Made by a program: the position numbers and the translations under genes. The notes beneath the pieces were generated by a model. The model was not told the origin of the DNA, made no database searches, and saw only the letters and a program-made list of their open reading frames with translations. A DNA stretch of 31,729 nucleotides from the NCBI GenBank assembly GCA_038232935.1, contig JBBSMX010000036.1, positions 1 to 31,729 on the forward strand, in the 5' to 3' direction. The DNA is from JBBSMX01 sp038232935 (GTDB lineage: Bacteria > Bacteroidota > Rhodothermia > Rhodothermales > JANQRZ01). Shown in pieces: positions 6,407 through 13,872 of the stretch (within the stretch, counting starts at the first letter, position 1; every line of letters begins with the position of its first letter).

Positions 6407-8356
6407 ATGGACACTACATCAGCGTTATCAGCCGGCCAAGACAGCGCGCGGGACAGCAGCAGGAATCCGAAGGAAAGCGCCGATTGCAAAGGCGGCTGCG
6501 ACATCGACATCCACATCCACAGTCGCGGCGACGTAAACATCTACAACTGTACGGCCCCCGCACCCAAGGAGCAGCCGAGCCCCACGCCTCCTGGCGACGA
6601 CTGTCCGCCCCCTCCCACAGCAGAAGGCGCGTGCGTGCCGCTGGGTCTGGGCGCCAAACCCAAACAGAGCCGGCAGCGAAAGCTGGAGAAGCTGCTCGCC
6701 AACAACCGCGTGCCGAGCACCCTCGCGGCCTCCTTCTTCCACGTATCGCGGCGTTTTCTGGCAGGGCAGTCGGCGGCCAACCCGTTCGAGGAGAGCGCCT
6801 TCGGAGTACTGCGGTCGTTGACGCCGGAGCTGAGAGCGGTGCTGTCGTGTTCGCTCCGGTCCTTCGACTCGATTCCGAGCAACGATCGAGGTCGGCTGTT
6901 CGACGCGTCGCTCCCGAGCGATCCGAACGTACCCCTAGACGCGAGCACGCTGGCGGTCGCGTTCTCCCGAGAGCTCACGGAGCGGGTCGGCGACCTGGCC
7001 TCCGTCAGCATCGAGCCGGAGCAGGAGCGGCCAGGCCAGAACCGCTTCTTCGAGGACGAATCCGAGGTCCCACTTACCCAACTCCGCATCTGTCGTGTAA
7101 ACGGCCTGCGCACCCTCAACTTCACACCAACACTCGAGCCCGGCGACTACCTCCCTGCCGAGTTGGAACAGCACTGCGAGCCGATCCTCGTCGACGGCGA
7201 GGTTCAGCAGAACTGCGAGGTGTTGCGGGGCGGCCTCGATGGGAATTGCCCCGGCAACTTCCTCTTCGACGACGAGAACACGTGCCTGCGCGTGCCCGAG
7301 ATCCAGGGAGGAACCGGCGTGATCCTCGAGGGGGTGAACTTCATCAGCCTCGATGCGACCGTCCGGCTCACCCCGAAGGGTTCCGGCACCGGGACGCGGG
7401 AAGTCGAAGCCCACGTCTTCGGCGACCTGACCACCCCGCTCAACGAGGTCGTGGACGGCGAGACCCGGACGATCCGCGATTGCCGGGTGCGCGACCGGCT
7501 TACCTTCCGCGTGCCGGACGATCTACCGTCGGGGGTCTACAGCGTCCAGATCGCGATGCCGAACGAAACCGGCATCCCGACGTTGGGGAACCCGATCCTC
7601 TCGAACGAGGAGTTCATCCGCATCGCTCCACCCTCCACGGCCCGCTTCCAGATCGCCAGCGAGAAGCTCCGCGCGCGGAAGGAGACCGCGCCCGCCTTTT
7701 TCGGCTCCGACGAAGTACGCGTCCGGGTCAGCGCCTTCCCCATCACCGCTACGCTCACCCGGTTGCTCCTGGGTGCGGAACAGCGGTTCGACTCCCCCGA
7801 GTTCACCGACGTGGACTCCGGCGACGTCCGCGAGATGAAGGCCGTGCTGTTCAGCCACCAGCAGCCGATCGACGGCGTCGTGCTGACCATCCTGGGGTTC
7901 GAGATCGACAGCGAGAAGGCGTTCGAGAAGCAGATCGACAGCTTTACGGATGCCTTCTACGAGTACCTCAAGGAAGCCATCACGGAGATCGGAAAAGCGC
8001 TGACCACCGCTGGAATCGGACCGAAAGACGTGTTGAAGTTCGGCCTCAAGCACCCCATCGTCCTCGCCATCGCTGCAGCCGTCGTCCTCGCCGTCCTCAT
8101 CTTCGTCGCGCTGTGGGCACCGGCGGACCTGATCATCGAGGACGAGATCGGGCTGACGGTTACGGACCTGGACGAGCTCACCAGCTTCGCCTTCCCGTCC
8201 CCGGGTATATCCGAGTACACGACGCCGGGGGACATCGAGGTGAAGGTCACCCCGCTCGGGAAAGCCCCTTCCGAGTACCGCGAGTTTCGCGAGTACAGAA
8301 GCGACGACGAGGATAGCAACTACGAGGTATTCCTGCGCTACAATCGCGTAGCGTAG
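6407..8356 (+). CDS. Unrecognised membrane-anchored protein with IPT/TIG-like region
   Basis: I do not recognise this 649-residue protein. There is no N-terminal signal peptide. Residues 27-48 hold a Cys-bracketed, His/Asp-alternating motif (CKGGCDIDIHIHSRG, then DVNIYNC), followed by a Pro-rich linker with two more Cys (C66, C76). A helical region follows (about 85-190). Around 298-390 the sequence is IPT/TIG-like (GVILEGVNFISLDATVRL, RDCRVRDRLTFRVP, LPSGVYSVQIAMPN). Residues about 450-545 run into a conserved-looking helix (QIDSFTDAFYEYLKEAI), then one strong transmembrane segment (about 550-572, IVLAIAAAVVLAVLIFVALW) and an acidic 75-residue tail (IIEDEIGLTVTDLDELTS). Start: ATG 6407 with GGGGAG upstream; an ATG 41 codons earlier gives a Ser/Pro-rich, unlikely extension. 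It is opposite in strand to the surrounding cluster and sits in an apparent insertion. Function unknown. Confidence 0.75.
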   Translation: MDTTSALSAGQDSARDSSRNPKESADCKGGCDIDIHIHSRGDVNIYNCTAPAPKEQPSPTPPGDDCPPPPTAEGACVPLGLGAKPKQSRQRKLEKLLANNRVPSTLAASFFHVSRRFLAGQSAANPFEESAFGVLRSLTPELRAVLSCSLRSFDSIPSNDRGRLFDASLPSDPNVPLDASTLAVAFSRELTERVGDLASVSIEPEQERPGQNRFFEDESEVPLTQLRICRVNGLRTLNFTPTLEPGDYLPAELEQHCEPILVDGEVQQNCEVLRGGLDGNCPGNFLFDDENTCLRVPEIQGGTGVILEGVNFISLDATVRLTPKGSGTGTREVEAHVFGDLTTPLNEVVDGETRTIRDCRVRDRLTFRVPDDLPSGVYSVQIAMPNETGIPTLGNPILSNEEFIRIAPPSTARFQIASEKLRARKETAPAFFGSDEVRVRVSAFPITATLTRLLLGAEQRFDSPEFTDVDSGDVREMKAVLFSHQQPIDGVVLTILGFEIDSEKAFEKQIDSFTDAFYEYLKEAITEIGKALTTAGIGPKDVLKFGLKHPIVLAIAAAVVLAVLIFVALWAPADLIIEDEIGLTVTDLDELTSFAFPSPGISEYTTPGDIEVKVTPLGKAPSEYREFREYRSDDEDSNYEVFLRYNRVA

Positions 8357-8389
8357 CGCCGCCTCACACCGCGACCCGCAGGTGTTGTA

Positions 8390-8417
8390 GTAGGGGCGCA
8401 GCATGCTGCGCCCCTAC
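8390..8417. repeat. perfect 28-bp palindrome (family member 1)
   Basis: The first 14 bases, GTAGGGGCGCAGCA, are followed by their exact reverse complement. It lies 33 bp after the stop of the 6407-8356 gene and immediately abuts the rseP-like remnant; the remnant's TAG (minus strand, 8416-8414) is made by the palindrome's end. Related palindromes occur at 23950-23977 and 26308-26327. It may act as a transcription stop in either direction, but it has no T-run. Confidence 0.95.
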
Positions 8418-8472
8418 AGCCGCGTGAAGTCGTTGAAGAGGACGAACGCCATGAACGCGAGCAGCAGAACCT
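8414..8472 (-). pseudogene. Second copy of the rseP C-terminal codons
   Basis: On the minus strand this stretch encodes VLLLAFMAFVLFNDFTRL and then TAG. The intact rseP at 8955 ends VLLLAFMAFVIFNDFTRL and TGA. Over about 52 bases I count four substitutions plus the stop region, and only one changes a residue. Beyond about 8472 the frame is lost (a TAG precedes the Val). It is a fossil of another rseP 3' end about 540 bp from the real one, and it shows that the region between has been inserted or rearranged. Confidence 0.8.
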
Positions 8473-8555
8473 AAGCCGGCTGTGGTATCGGCGAGGGATC
8501 GGAAGGGGTTGGCGAACGTTCGAACCTTCCGCGACTGCAACAACGGCACCCCGTC

Positions 8556-8773
8556 ATGGAACGAAGCCAAGTCGATCACTCCGACCCCGAGATCATGAGC
8601 GGGACGCCCGTGTTCACCGGCACCCACGTCCCCATCCAGAACCTCGTGGACTACCTCGCCGCCGGGGACGATCTCGAGAGTTCCTGGCCGACTTTCCGTC
8701 GGTGTCGAGGGAGCAGGCACAAGCGTTGTTGACGCACGCGAAGGAGGCCCTTCTCGCCTCGGACCCCGCGTAG
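8556..8773 (+). pseudogene. DUF433 antitoxin-like gene, frameshifted
   Basis: The frame from ATG 8556 reads DPEIMSGTPVFTGTHVPIQN and LVDYLAAGDDLE, the conserved start of DUF433 proteins, then goes out of register and stops at 8730-8732. The family sequence resumes in another frame from 8678: EFLADFPSVSREQAQALL and then HAKEALLASDPA, stopping at 8771-8773. One missing base around 8675-8680 (GATCTCGAG_AGTTC) explains the break. DUF433 proteins are usually paired with a DUF5615 partner as a presumed antitoxin-toxin module, and that partner follows directly. Any product would be a truncated 58-residue peptide. Confidence 0.8.
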
Positions 8774-8776
8774 CCC

Positions 8777-8917
8777 GTACGCATCCTCCTCGACGAATGC
8801 CTGCCGGGGCGAAAGCTGAAACCCGCCTTTCCCGACCACGAGGTTCGCACGGTCGCGGAGATGGGATAGCGGAGCATCACGAACGGCGCGGGGCTATCGC
8901 GGGCAGAGTCGGAGTGA
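8777..8917 (+). pseudogene. DUF5615 (PIN-like) toxin remnant
   Basis: Reading from 8777: VRILLDECLPGRKLKPAF and then PDHEVRTVAEMG, matching the start of DUF5615 PIN-like proteins (MRILLDECLPxxL...). The codon expected to be TGG in the EMGW motif is TAG (8867-8869). Past it, RSITNGAGLSRAESE still echoes the family (NGELLALAESE) before a TGA at 8915-8917. The second half with the remaining acidic residues is missing. It is the partner of the frameshifted DUF433 gene 3 bp upstream, so the whole module is dead. A conventional ATG start is lacking. Confidence 0.75.
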
Positions 8918-8954
8918 GCACTTGACCCGACACGGACGGCGCAGGTCGTCCGGC

Positions 8955-10382
8955 TCAGAGCCGCGTGAAGTCGTTGAAGATGACGAAGGCCATGAACGCC
9001 AGCAGCAGCACGAAGCCCACCTGCTGCACGACGACGCGCACGCGCACCGAGGGCTCGCGCCGCGTGATCCCCTCGTAGAGCAGGAACACGAGGTGCCCCC
9101 CGTCGAGGACCGGGATCGGGAGGATGTTGAACACGGCGAGGGCGATGGACAGCATCGCCACGAGGAACCAGAACTGCTGCATCCCGACGTCGGCCGCCTC
9201 CTTCGTCGCCTTCGCGATCATCACCGGCCCGCCGACGCTCTCGCGTACGTCGTCCTTCCCCGTGAAGAGCCGGCCGATGAGCTGGCCGTAGAGCCCGATC
9301 CACCCGACCGTCTCCTCGCTCCCGGCCACGACGGCCTCGCCGAATCCGTACGCCCGCTTCTCCACGCCAAACACCTTCGTCAGCATCGCGGCCGTCGGCG
9401 TGCCCACGCCGAGGTAGTAGCGGTCGGCGGCCTCGCCCTCGGCGGCGGCGTTCCCATGCTTCGGCGTGAGCGTCGCCTCGTACATCGCCGCGTCCTGTGT
9501 GCGACCGATGGGTTCGATGCCCGCGTCGTCCGTCACGAGCGAATCGGGGCGGGACCAGCGGATCGTGAGGGGCTGCCCGTCCGAAGCCTGGACGAGGTCG
9601 GCCATCTGCAGCCAGAACTGCACGGGCGTATCGCCGACGGCGAGGATGCGGTCGCCGGGCTCGATCCCGACCTCGGCGGCCGGATACCCCGGCGTGAGGG
9701 AGCCGACGAGCGGCGGCAGCGGGCTGACGCCGAACTCGCCTTTGGTCGCGTTGAGCCGGGAGGCGTAGTCCTCCGGGGCCGTGAATGTGACGGTCTCGCC
9801 GCCGCGCTCCACGGTGAACGTCGCGCGGTCGGCCGCGAGGGCCTCGATGCCGCCGCTCGGGTCGAAGGCGCGCATCGGCTCGCCGTTGATCGCGACGAGC
9901 CGGTCCCCCGTCCGCAGCCCGATGTCGGAGGCGAGCGAACCATCGGACACGTACACCGATTTCACGTTCTCGGCCGGGATGTACGTGTCGCCGTAGTACC
10001 ACTTGAGCCCGATGAAGATGGCGAAGGCGAGGATGAAGTTGAAGACCACCCCGGCCGTGATGACCACGATCCGCTGCCAGACCGGCTTGGCGCGGAACTC
10101 CCACGGCTGCGGCTCCTCCTCGACGAAGTCCGTGTCCATCGACTCGTCGATCATCCCGGAGATCTTGACGTAGCCGCCGAGCGGGACCGCGCCGATCCGG
10201 TACTCGGTCTCCCCCACCGTCTTGCTGAAGATGCGCGGCGGGAAGCCGAGGGAGAACTGCTCCACGCGCATCTTGAACAGCTTGGCCGCGAGGAAGTGGC
10301 CGAGCTCGTGGATGAACACGAGGATGCCGAGCGCGAGGCCGACCCAGAAGATGTACGAGAGAATCGTGAGGACGAGATCCAT
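8955..10382 (-). CDS. rseP: RIP metalloprotease RseP (site-2 protease)
   Basis: Intramembrane zinc protease of the M50 family that cuts anti-sigma factors and remnant signal peptides in the inner membrane. The 475-residue product has the HExxH site in transmembrane helix 1 (FIHELGHFLAAK, H25/E26/H29), VPLGGYVKISGM, PDZ-type sequence in the middle (GIEPGDRILAVGD and an earlier GLRTGDRLVAING, suggesting two PDZ modules) and the C-terminal metal ligand motif NILPIPVLDGGHL (Asp about 427), ending in a last membrane helix. Start: ATG at 10380-10382 (MDLVLTIL). The frame is open further upstream only through a heptad tract. Downstream of dxr with a 108-nt gap, the common dxr-rseP order. Its last 18 codons are duplicated at 8414-8472. 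Confidence 0.95.
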   Translation of the reverse strand: MDLVLTILSYIFWVGLALGILVFIHELGHFLAAKLFKMRVEQFSLGFPPRIFSKTVGETEYRIGAVPLGGYVKISGMIDESMDTDFVEEEPQPWEFRAKPVWQRIVVITAGVVFNFILAFAIFIGLKWYYGDTYIPAENVKSVYVSDGSLASDIGLRTGDRLVAINGEPMRAFDPSGGIEALAADRATFTVERGGETVTFTAPEDYASRLNATKGEFGVSPLPPLVGSLTPGYPAAEVGIEPGDRILAVGDTPVQFWLQMADLVQASDGQPLTIRWSRPDSLVTDDAGIEPIGRTQDAAMYEATLTPKHGNAAAEGEAADRYYLGVGTPTAAMLTKVFGVEKRAYGFGEAVVAGSEETVGWIGLYGQLIGRLFTGKDDVRESVGGPVMIAKATKEAADVGMQQFWFLVAMLSIALAVFNILPIPVLDGGHLVFLLYEGITRREPSVRVRVVVQQVGFVLLLAFMAFVIFNDFTRL

Positions 10383-10390
10383 CGGGGGGT

Positions 10391-10467
10391 GGTTCGTGGT
10401 GAGTTGTTCGTGGCGGGGGGGCGTCAGGCCCAGCCGACGACAGCGGGCATACAACGGACAGCAAACA
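10391..10467. repeat. 7-nt-phased tract covering the rseP leader
   Basis: Eleven successive 7-mers keep one phase. The first three from the rseP side are GGTTCGT, GGTGAGT, TGTTCGT (10391-10411), and the last four are ACAGCGG, GCATACA, ACGGACA, GCAAACA (10440-10467); the middle units are more decayed. It fills most of the 108-nt dxr-rseP gap and ends 8 nt before the rseP ATG on the coding strand. Confidence 0.7.
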
Positions 10468-10490
10468 CCTGAGTGTGCCCGAAGCTCCGG

Positions 10491-11696
10491 CTAAAAGGTG
10501 AGGCTTCCGTGGAGTTCCCGCACCCGCGCCCGCGCCTCGCGGTCCACGGCTTCGAGCGCTTCGAGCGAGTGAGGCACCACGGGGTCGACCCGCTCCAGCG
10601 CCGCTTCGACGAGACGGGGGATGTCCGAGAACCCGATCTGCTCGGCGAGGAAGAGCGCGACGGCGGCCTCGTTCGCGGCGTTCAGCACGGCCGGGGCCGT
10701 GCCCCCCGCTTCGAGCGCCTCGAAGGCGAGGCGGAGGCACGGGAACCGCGCGGCGTCCGGCTCCTCGAAATCGAGGCACGTGATAGCCGACCAGTCGAGC
10801 CGGGGGTGCGGGGCGGGCCAGCGCTCGGGGAATGAGAGGGCGTACTGGATGGGCACCCGCATGTCCGGTACGCCGAGTTGGGCCTTGACGGAGCCGTCGC
10901 GGAACGCCACGAGCGAGTGGACGATGGACTGCGGGTGGACGAGCACGCGGATCTGCTCCGGCTCCAGCCCGAACATCCACCGCGCCTCGATCACTTCGAG
11001 CCCCTTGTTCATCATCGTCGCCGAGTCCACCGTGACCTTCGCGCCCATCTCCCAGTTCGGGTGTGCGAGGGCTTCGGCCCGCGTGATCGCGCCGAACGTC
11101 GCGGCGGGGCGCGTACGGAACGGGCCACCCGAGGCCGTGAGCGTGATCGCCTCGACGCTCTCCGACGGCTCGCCGACGAGGCACTGGAAGAGGGCCGAGT
11201 GCTCGCTATCGACCGGCAGTACGGCGGTTTCGTGCGTCGCGACGAGCCGCTGCACGAGCTCACCCGCTACGACGAGCGTCTCTTTGTTGGCGAGCGCGAT
11301 CTCCTTCCCCGCCCGGATCGCCGCCAGCGTCGGCCGCAGCCCGGCGAACCCGACGACGGCCGCGACGACCGTCTCCACGCCCTCCGCCGTCGCCGCCGCG
11401 TCCATCCCCTCCGGCCCGACGAGCACCTCGGTGCCGAGTCCGGCGAGCGCGTCACGCAGCGTCGCCGCCCGCGTCTCGTCCCCGATTACGACGAGGTCCG
11501 GCCGAAACGCGCGCGCCTGCTCGGCCAGCAGGTCCAGGTTCTCGTACGCCGTGAGGGCTACGACGCGGAAGCGCTCCGGGAAAAGCTCGATGATCTCCAG
11601 CGTCTGCGTTCCAATCGAGCCGGTGGAGCCGAGGATGGCGAGCCCGCGCGGGGCGTCGGTGTGAACGCGGGTCGGTCGGTCGAGACGGGGGAGCAT
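10491..11696 (-). CDS. dxr: 1-deoxy-D-xylulose 5-phosphate reductoisomerase
   Basis: Second enzyme of the MEP isoprenoid pathway; it converts DXP to MEP with NADPH and a divalent metal. The 401-residue product carries the NADPH loop GSTGSIGT (residues 23-30), LANKETLVVAGEL, the metal/substrate motif PVDSEHSALFQCL, TASGGPFR, HPNWEMGAKVTVDSATMMNK, GLEVIEARWMFG and VHPQSIVHSLV. The extension before GLAILGSTG is about 18 residues, so the start at 11694-11696 is plausible. It supplies isoprenoid precursors used by uppS in the same cluster, a sensible functional pairing. It is divergent from the TPR gene at 11829. Confidence 0.96.
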   Translation of the reverse strand: MLPRLDRPTRVHTDAPRGLAILGSTGSIGTQTLEIIELFPERFRVVALTAYENLDLLAEQARAFRPDLVVIGDETRAATLRDALAGLGTEVLVGPEGMDAAATAEGVETVVAAVVGFAGLRPTLAAIRAGKEIALANKETLVVAGELVQRLVATHETAVLPVDSEHSALFQCLVGEPSESVEAITLTASGGPFRTRPAATFGAITRAEALAHPNWEMGAKVTVDSATMMNKGLEVIEARWMFGLEPEQIRVLVHPQSIVHSLVAFRDGSVKAQLGVPDMRVPIQYALSFPERWPAPHPRLDWSAITCLDFEEPDAARFPCLRLAFEALEAGGTAPAVLNAANEAAVALFLAEQIGFSDIPRLVEAALERVDPVVPHSLEALEAVDREARARVRELHGSLTF

Positions 11697-11700
11697 GTGG

Positions 11701-11756
11701 AAGGGTCCTTCGTTATGAGTCCTTTGTCACTGGCTTTTCTACGAAGGACCAGGGAC
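11701..11756. repeat. 7-nt-phased tract upstream of dxr
   Basis: Eight units in register: AAGGGTC, CTTCGTT, ATGAGTC, CTTTGTC, ACTGGCT, TTTCTAC, GAAGGAC, CAGGGAC. The tract starts 4 nt from the dxr ATG (leader side) in the 132-bp divergent gap. The units are degenerate, but the phase holds through the whole stretch. Confidence 0.7.
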
Positions 11757-11828
11757 CCTTCGACAACAACCCGCGAAACTTACGCGTTGAGGTCCCATAC
11801 CACAACGCCGCTGCCTGCCCGGCTGTCT

Positions 11829-13715
11829 ATGTTCGTCCGTCGCCTCCTCGCCCTCGTTTTCGTCCTCGCCGTCGCGCCGGTGGTGCCTGCCCGCGCCCAG
11901 CAGTCTCCGCCGAAGCCGACGATCCAAAACGCCGCCGACCCCGCGACGGCCAAGTTCCGCCTCGCGGACGCGTACCTCCGGGCGGGTCAGTCGGAGCGGG
12001 CGCTCGCGCTGCTCGAAGACCTCCACGCCGCCGACCCCGGCTCGTTCGCCGTCTACGACAAGCTGAAAGAGGCCTACGTCACCGTCAAGCAGTACGACGA
12101 CGCCCTCGCGCTCATCGAGTCCCGGATGCAGTTGACGGCCCCGACGCCAAACCTGCTGGCCGAGGCGGGCCGCCTCCACGTGCTCAAAGGCGATCTCGAA
12201 GCGGCCGAGCGCACGTGGCAAGCCGCCCTCGACGCAGCGCCCGACAACCCGTCGACGTACCGCCAGGTCTACGCCGCCGAAGTCGAGGCGCGGCTCTACG
12301 AGCAGGCCCGCGACGTGCTCCTCCAGGGCCGCGAGCGGCTCGGCGACCCCGCCCTCTATCAGGTCGAGCTCGCCGACCTCTACGGCCGCACCAACCAGCA
12401 CGAGGAGGCGATGGCCGAGTACGCCGCCCTGCTCACCGCCGACCCGCAGCAACTCGGGTTCGTGCAGAGCCGGATCGGGCGGTTGCTGGAGGGGGACGGC
12501 GCGGCCCCGGCGTTCACAGCCGCCGTCGAGCGCCTGATCCGCCGCGAACCCCTCGTCATGCCCTACCGCGAGCTCGCCGCGTGGCTCTACGCCGAGACCG
12601 GCGACTTCGCCGCCGCGCTCGACGCGACGCGCGCGCTCGACCGGCTGCGCGGCGAGCAGGGCCAGAGCCTCTACGCCTTCGCCGACGCCGCCCTCAACGC
12701 CGAGGCCTACGACGAGGCATTGCAATCCTACGAGATCATCCTCGAACGCCACGGCGACGGCCCCATCGCCCCGCTCGCGCTCCTCAGCACGGCCCTCCTC
12801 TACGAGCTGCGCGGCCAGCAGCACGGCGAACGCGCCTTCGACGCCGGGGGCAACCGGATCCCGGCGGCGGACTACGACCTCGCGCTCGAACGCTACGGGG
12901 CGTTCCTCCGGCAGTACCCGACGCACCCGAGCGAGCCCGTCGCCCTCCGCCGCCTCGCCGGCTTGCAGAAAGACGTGTTCCGCGACTACGGCCAGGCCGA
13001 GGCACTTCTGCGCGATGTGCTGGCTCGCTTCCCGAACGGTCCCGTCGCAGCCCAGGCCCGGCTCGACCTCGGCGAGGTGGCGCTCCTGCGCGACGACCTC
13101 GGGGCCGCCCGCGCCGCGTTCACCCAGGTCGAGGAGAGCGAGCGGATCGGTGAATCGGCCGAACTCGCGCGGCTGGAACTGGCGCGGCTGGAGTTCTACG
13201 AAGGCCACTTCGACATGGCGACGACGCGGGCGCAGGCGATGAACCGCAACACGGCTACCGACGTCGCCAACGACGCGATCGCGCTCAAGCTGCTCCTCTC
13301 TGAGAACAGCGGGCCGGACTCGACCTCGGCCGCACTGCGGACCTTCGCCCGCGCCCAGCTCCTCCAGCGCCAGCAGCGCCCCGCCCTCGCACTCGACGCC
13401 GTGGACGAGCTGCTCGCTGCCTATCCAGAGCACGCGCTCGCCGACGACGCCCATTTCCTCCGCGCCGAGATCCTCCGCGCCCTCGGCCGTTTCGACGACG
13501 CGCTCGCCCTCCTCACCGCCTTCCCCGAGCAGTTCCCCGACAGCTACCTCACCGACCGCAGCCTCTTCACCGTCGGCGAGATCCACGAGCGCGACCGCGC
13601 CGATCCGCAAGCGGCGATGGCTGCGTACGCCGACCTGCTCGCCCGTTTCCCCGGCTCCCTCCTCGCCCCCGAAGCCCGCGCCCGCATCCGCCGCCTCCGC
13701 GGCGACGGAGTCTAA
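11829..13715 (+). CDS. Secreted tetratricopeptide-repeat protein
   Basis: The 628-residue product has a signal peptide (residues 1-24, ending VPARAQ) and is otherwise almost all alpha-helical TPR. Repeats with the W/L-G-Y-A-F-A-P spacing are visible at RLADAYLRAGQSERALALLE, PSTYRQVYAAEVEARLYEQA, YQVELADLYGRTNQHEEAM, LAAWLYAETGDFAAALDA, ARLDLGEVALLRDDLGAARA, FLRAEILRALGRFDDALALL and the C-terminal AAMAAYADLLARFP. The later repeats resemble BamD/YbgF-type modules (LLARFPGSLLAPEAR). Likely a periplasmic scaffold; partner unknown. ATG 11829 is chosen for the signal peptide; the frame is open much further upstream only as antisense of dxr. The repeats end a few residues before the stop, with no further domain. 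Confidence 0.88.
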   Translation: MFVRRLLALVFVLAVAPVVPARAQQSPPKPTIQNAADPATAKFRLADAYLRAGQSERALALLEDLHAADPGSFAVYDKLKEAYVTVKQYDDALALIESRMQLTAPTPNLLAEAGRLHVLKGDLEAAERTWQAALDAAPDNPSTYRQVYAAEVEARLYEQARDVLLQGRERLGDPALYQVELADLYGRTNQHEEAMAEYAALLTADPQQLGFVQSRIGRLLEGDGAAPAFTAAVERLIRREPLVMPYRELAAWLYAETGDFAAALDATRALDRLRGEQGQSLYAFADAALNAEAYDEALQSYEIILERHGDGPIAPLALLSTALLYELRGQQHGERAFDAGGNRIPAADYDLALERYGAFLRQYPTHPSEPVALRRLAGLQKDVFRDYGQAEALLRDVLARFPNGPVAAQARLDLGEVALLRDDLGAARAAFTQVEESERIGESAELARLELARLEFYEGHFDMATTRAQAMNRNTATDVANDAIALKLLLSENSGPDSTSAALRTFARAQLLQRQQRPALALDAVDELLAAYPEHALADDAHFLRAEILRALGRFDDALALLTAFPEQFPDSYLTDRSLFTVGEIHERDRADPQAAMAAYADLLARFPGSLLAPEARARIRRLRGDGV

Positions 13716-13723
13716 ATTTATCG

Positions 13724-13758
13724 GGGATTGAAGGATCGGGCGATTGGGGTGCCGATTG
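13724..13758. repeat. possible 7-nt-phased tract after the TPR gene
   Basis: GGGATTG, AAGGATC, GGGCGAT, TGGGGTG, CCGATTG in one phase. Less regular than the tracts upstream of panB, ompH and dxr, and about 115 nt before the next start codon. Confidence 0.45.
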
Positions 13759-13775
13759 TTATAACCCTTATGAGA

Positions 13776-13845
13776 GTCATCCCCGCGAAGGCGAGGACCC
13801 AGAAACGAAGCCAACCCGGTGGGTTCCCGCCTCCGCGGGAATGAC
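13776..13845. repeat. REP/MITE-like hairpin with GTCAT ends
   Basis: The left arm GTCATCCCCGCGAAGGCGAG and the reverse complement of the right arm GTCATTCCCGCGGAGGCGGG match apart from a few bases, and the pairing continues inwards to CCCA. This GTCATTCCCGCG...CGCGGGAATGAC type of dispersed hairpin is widespread in bacterial genomes. It separates two plus-strand genes and could form a stable RNA structure. Confidence 0.8.
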
Positions 13846-13872
13846 GAGATGTAAACGTTCTGCCCAACCTCT

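Noticed and set aside
8414..8472. Small separate gene after the unknown membrane protein
   Set aside because: The only sensible reading is the RseP tail on the minus strand; no start codon or wider frame.
8614..11184. A long minus-strand frame overlapping rseP and dxr
   Set aside because: Arg/Gly/Ala-rich shadow; the rseP and dxr frames carry all the motifs.
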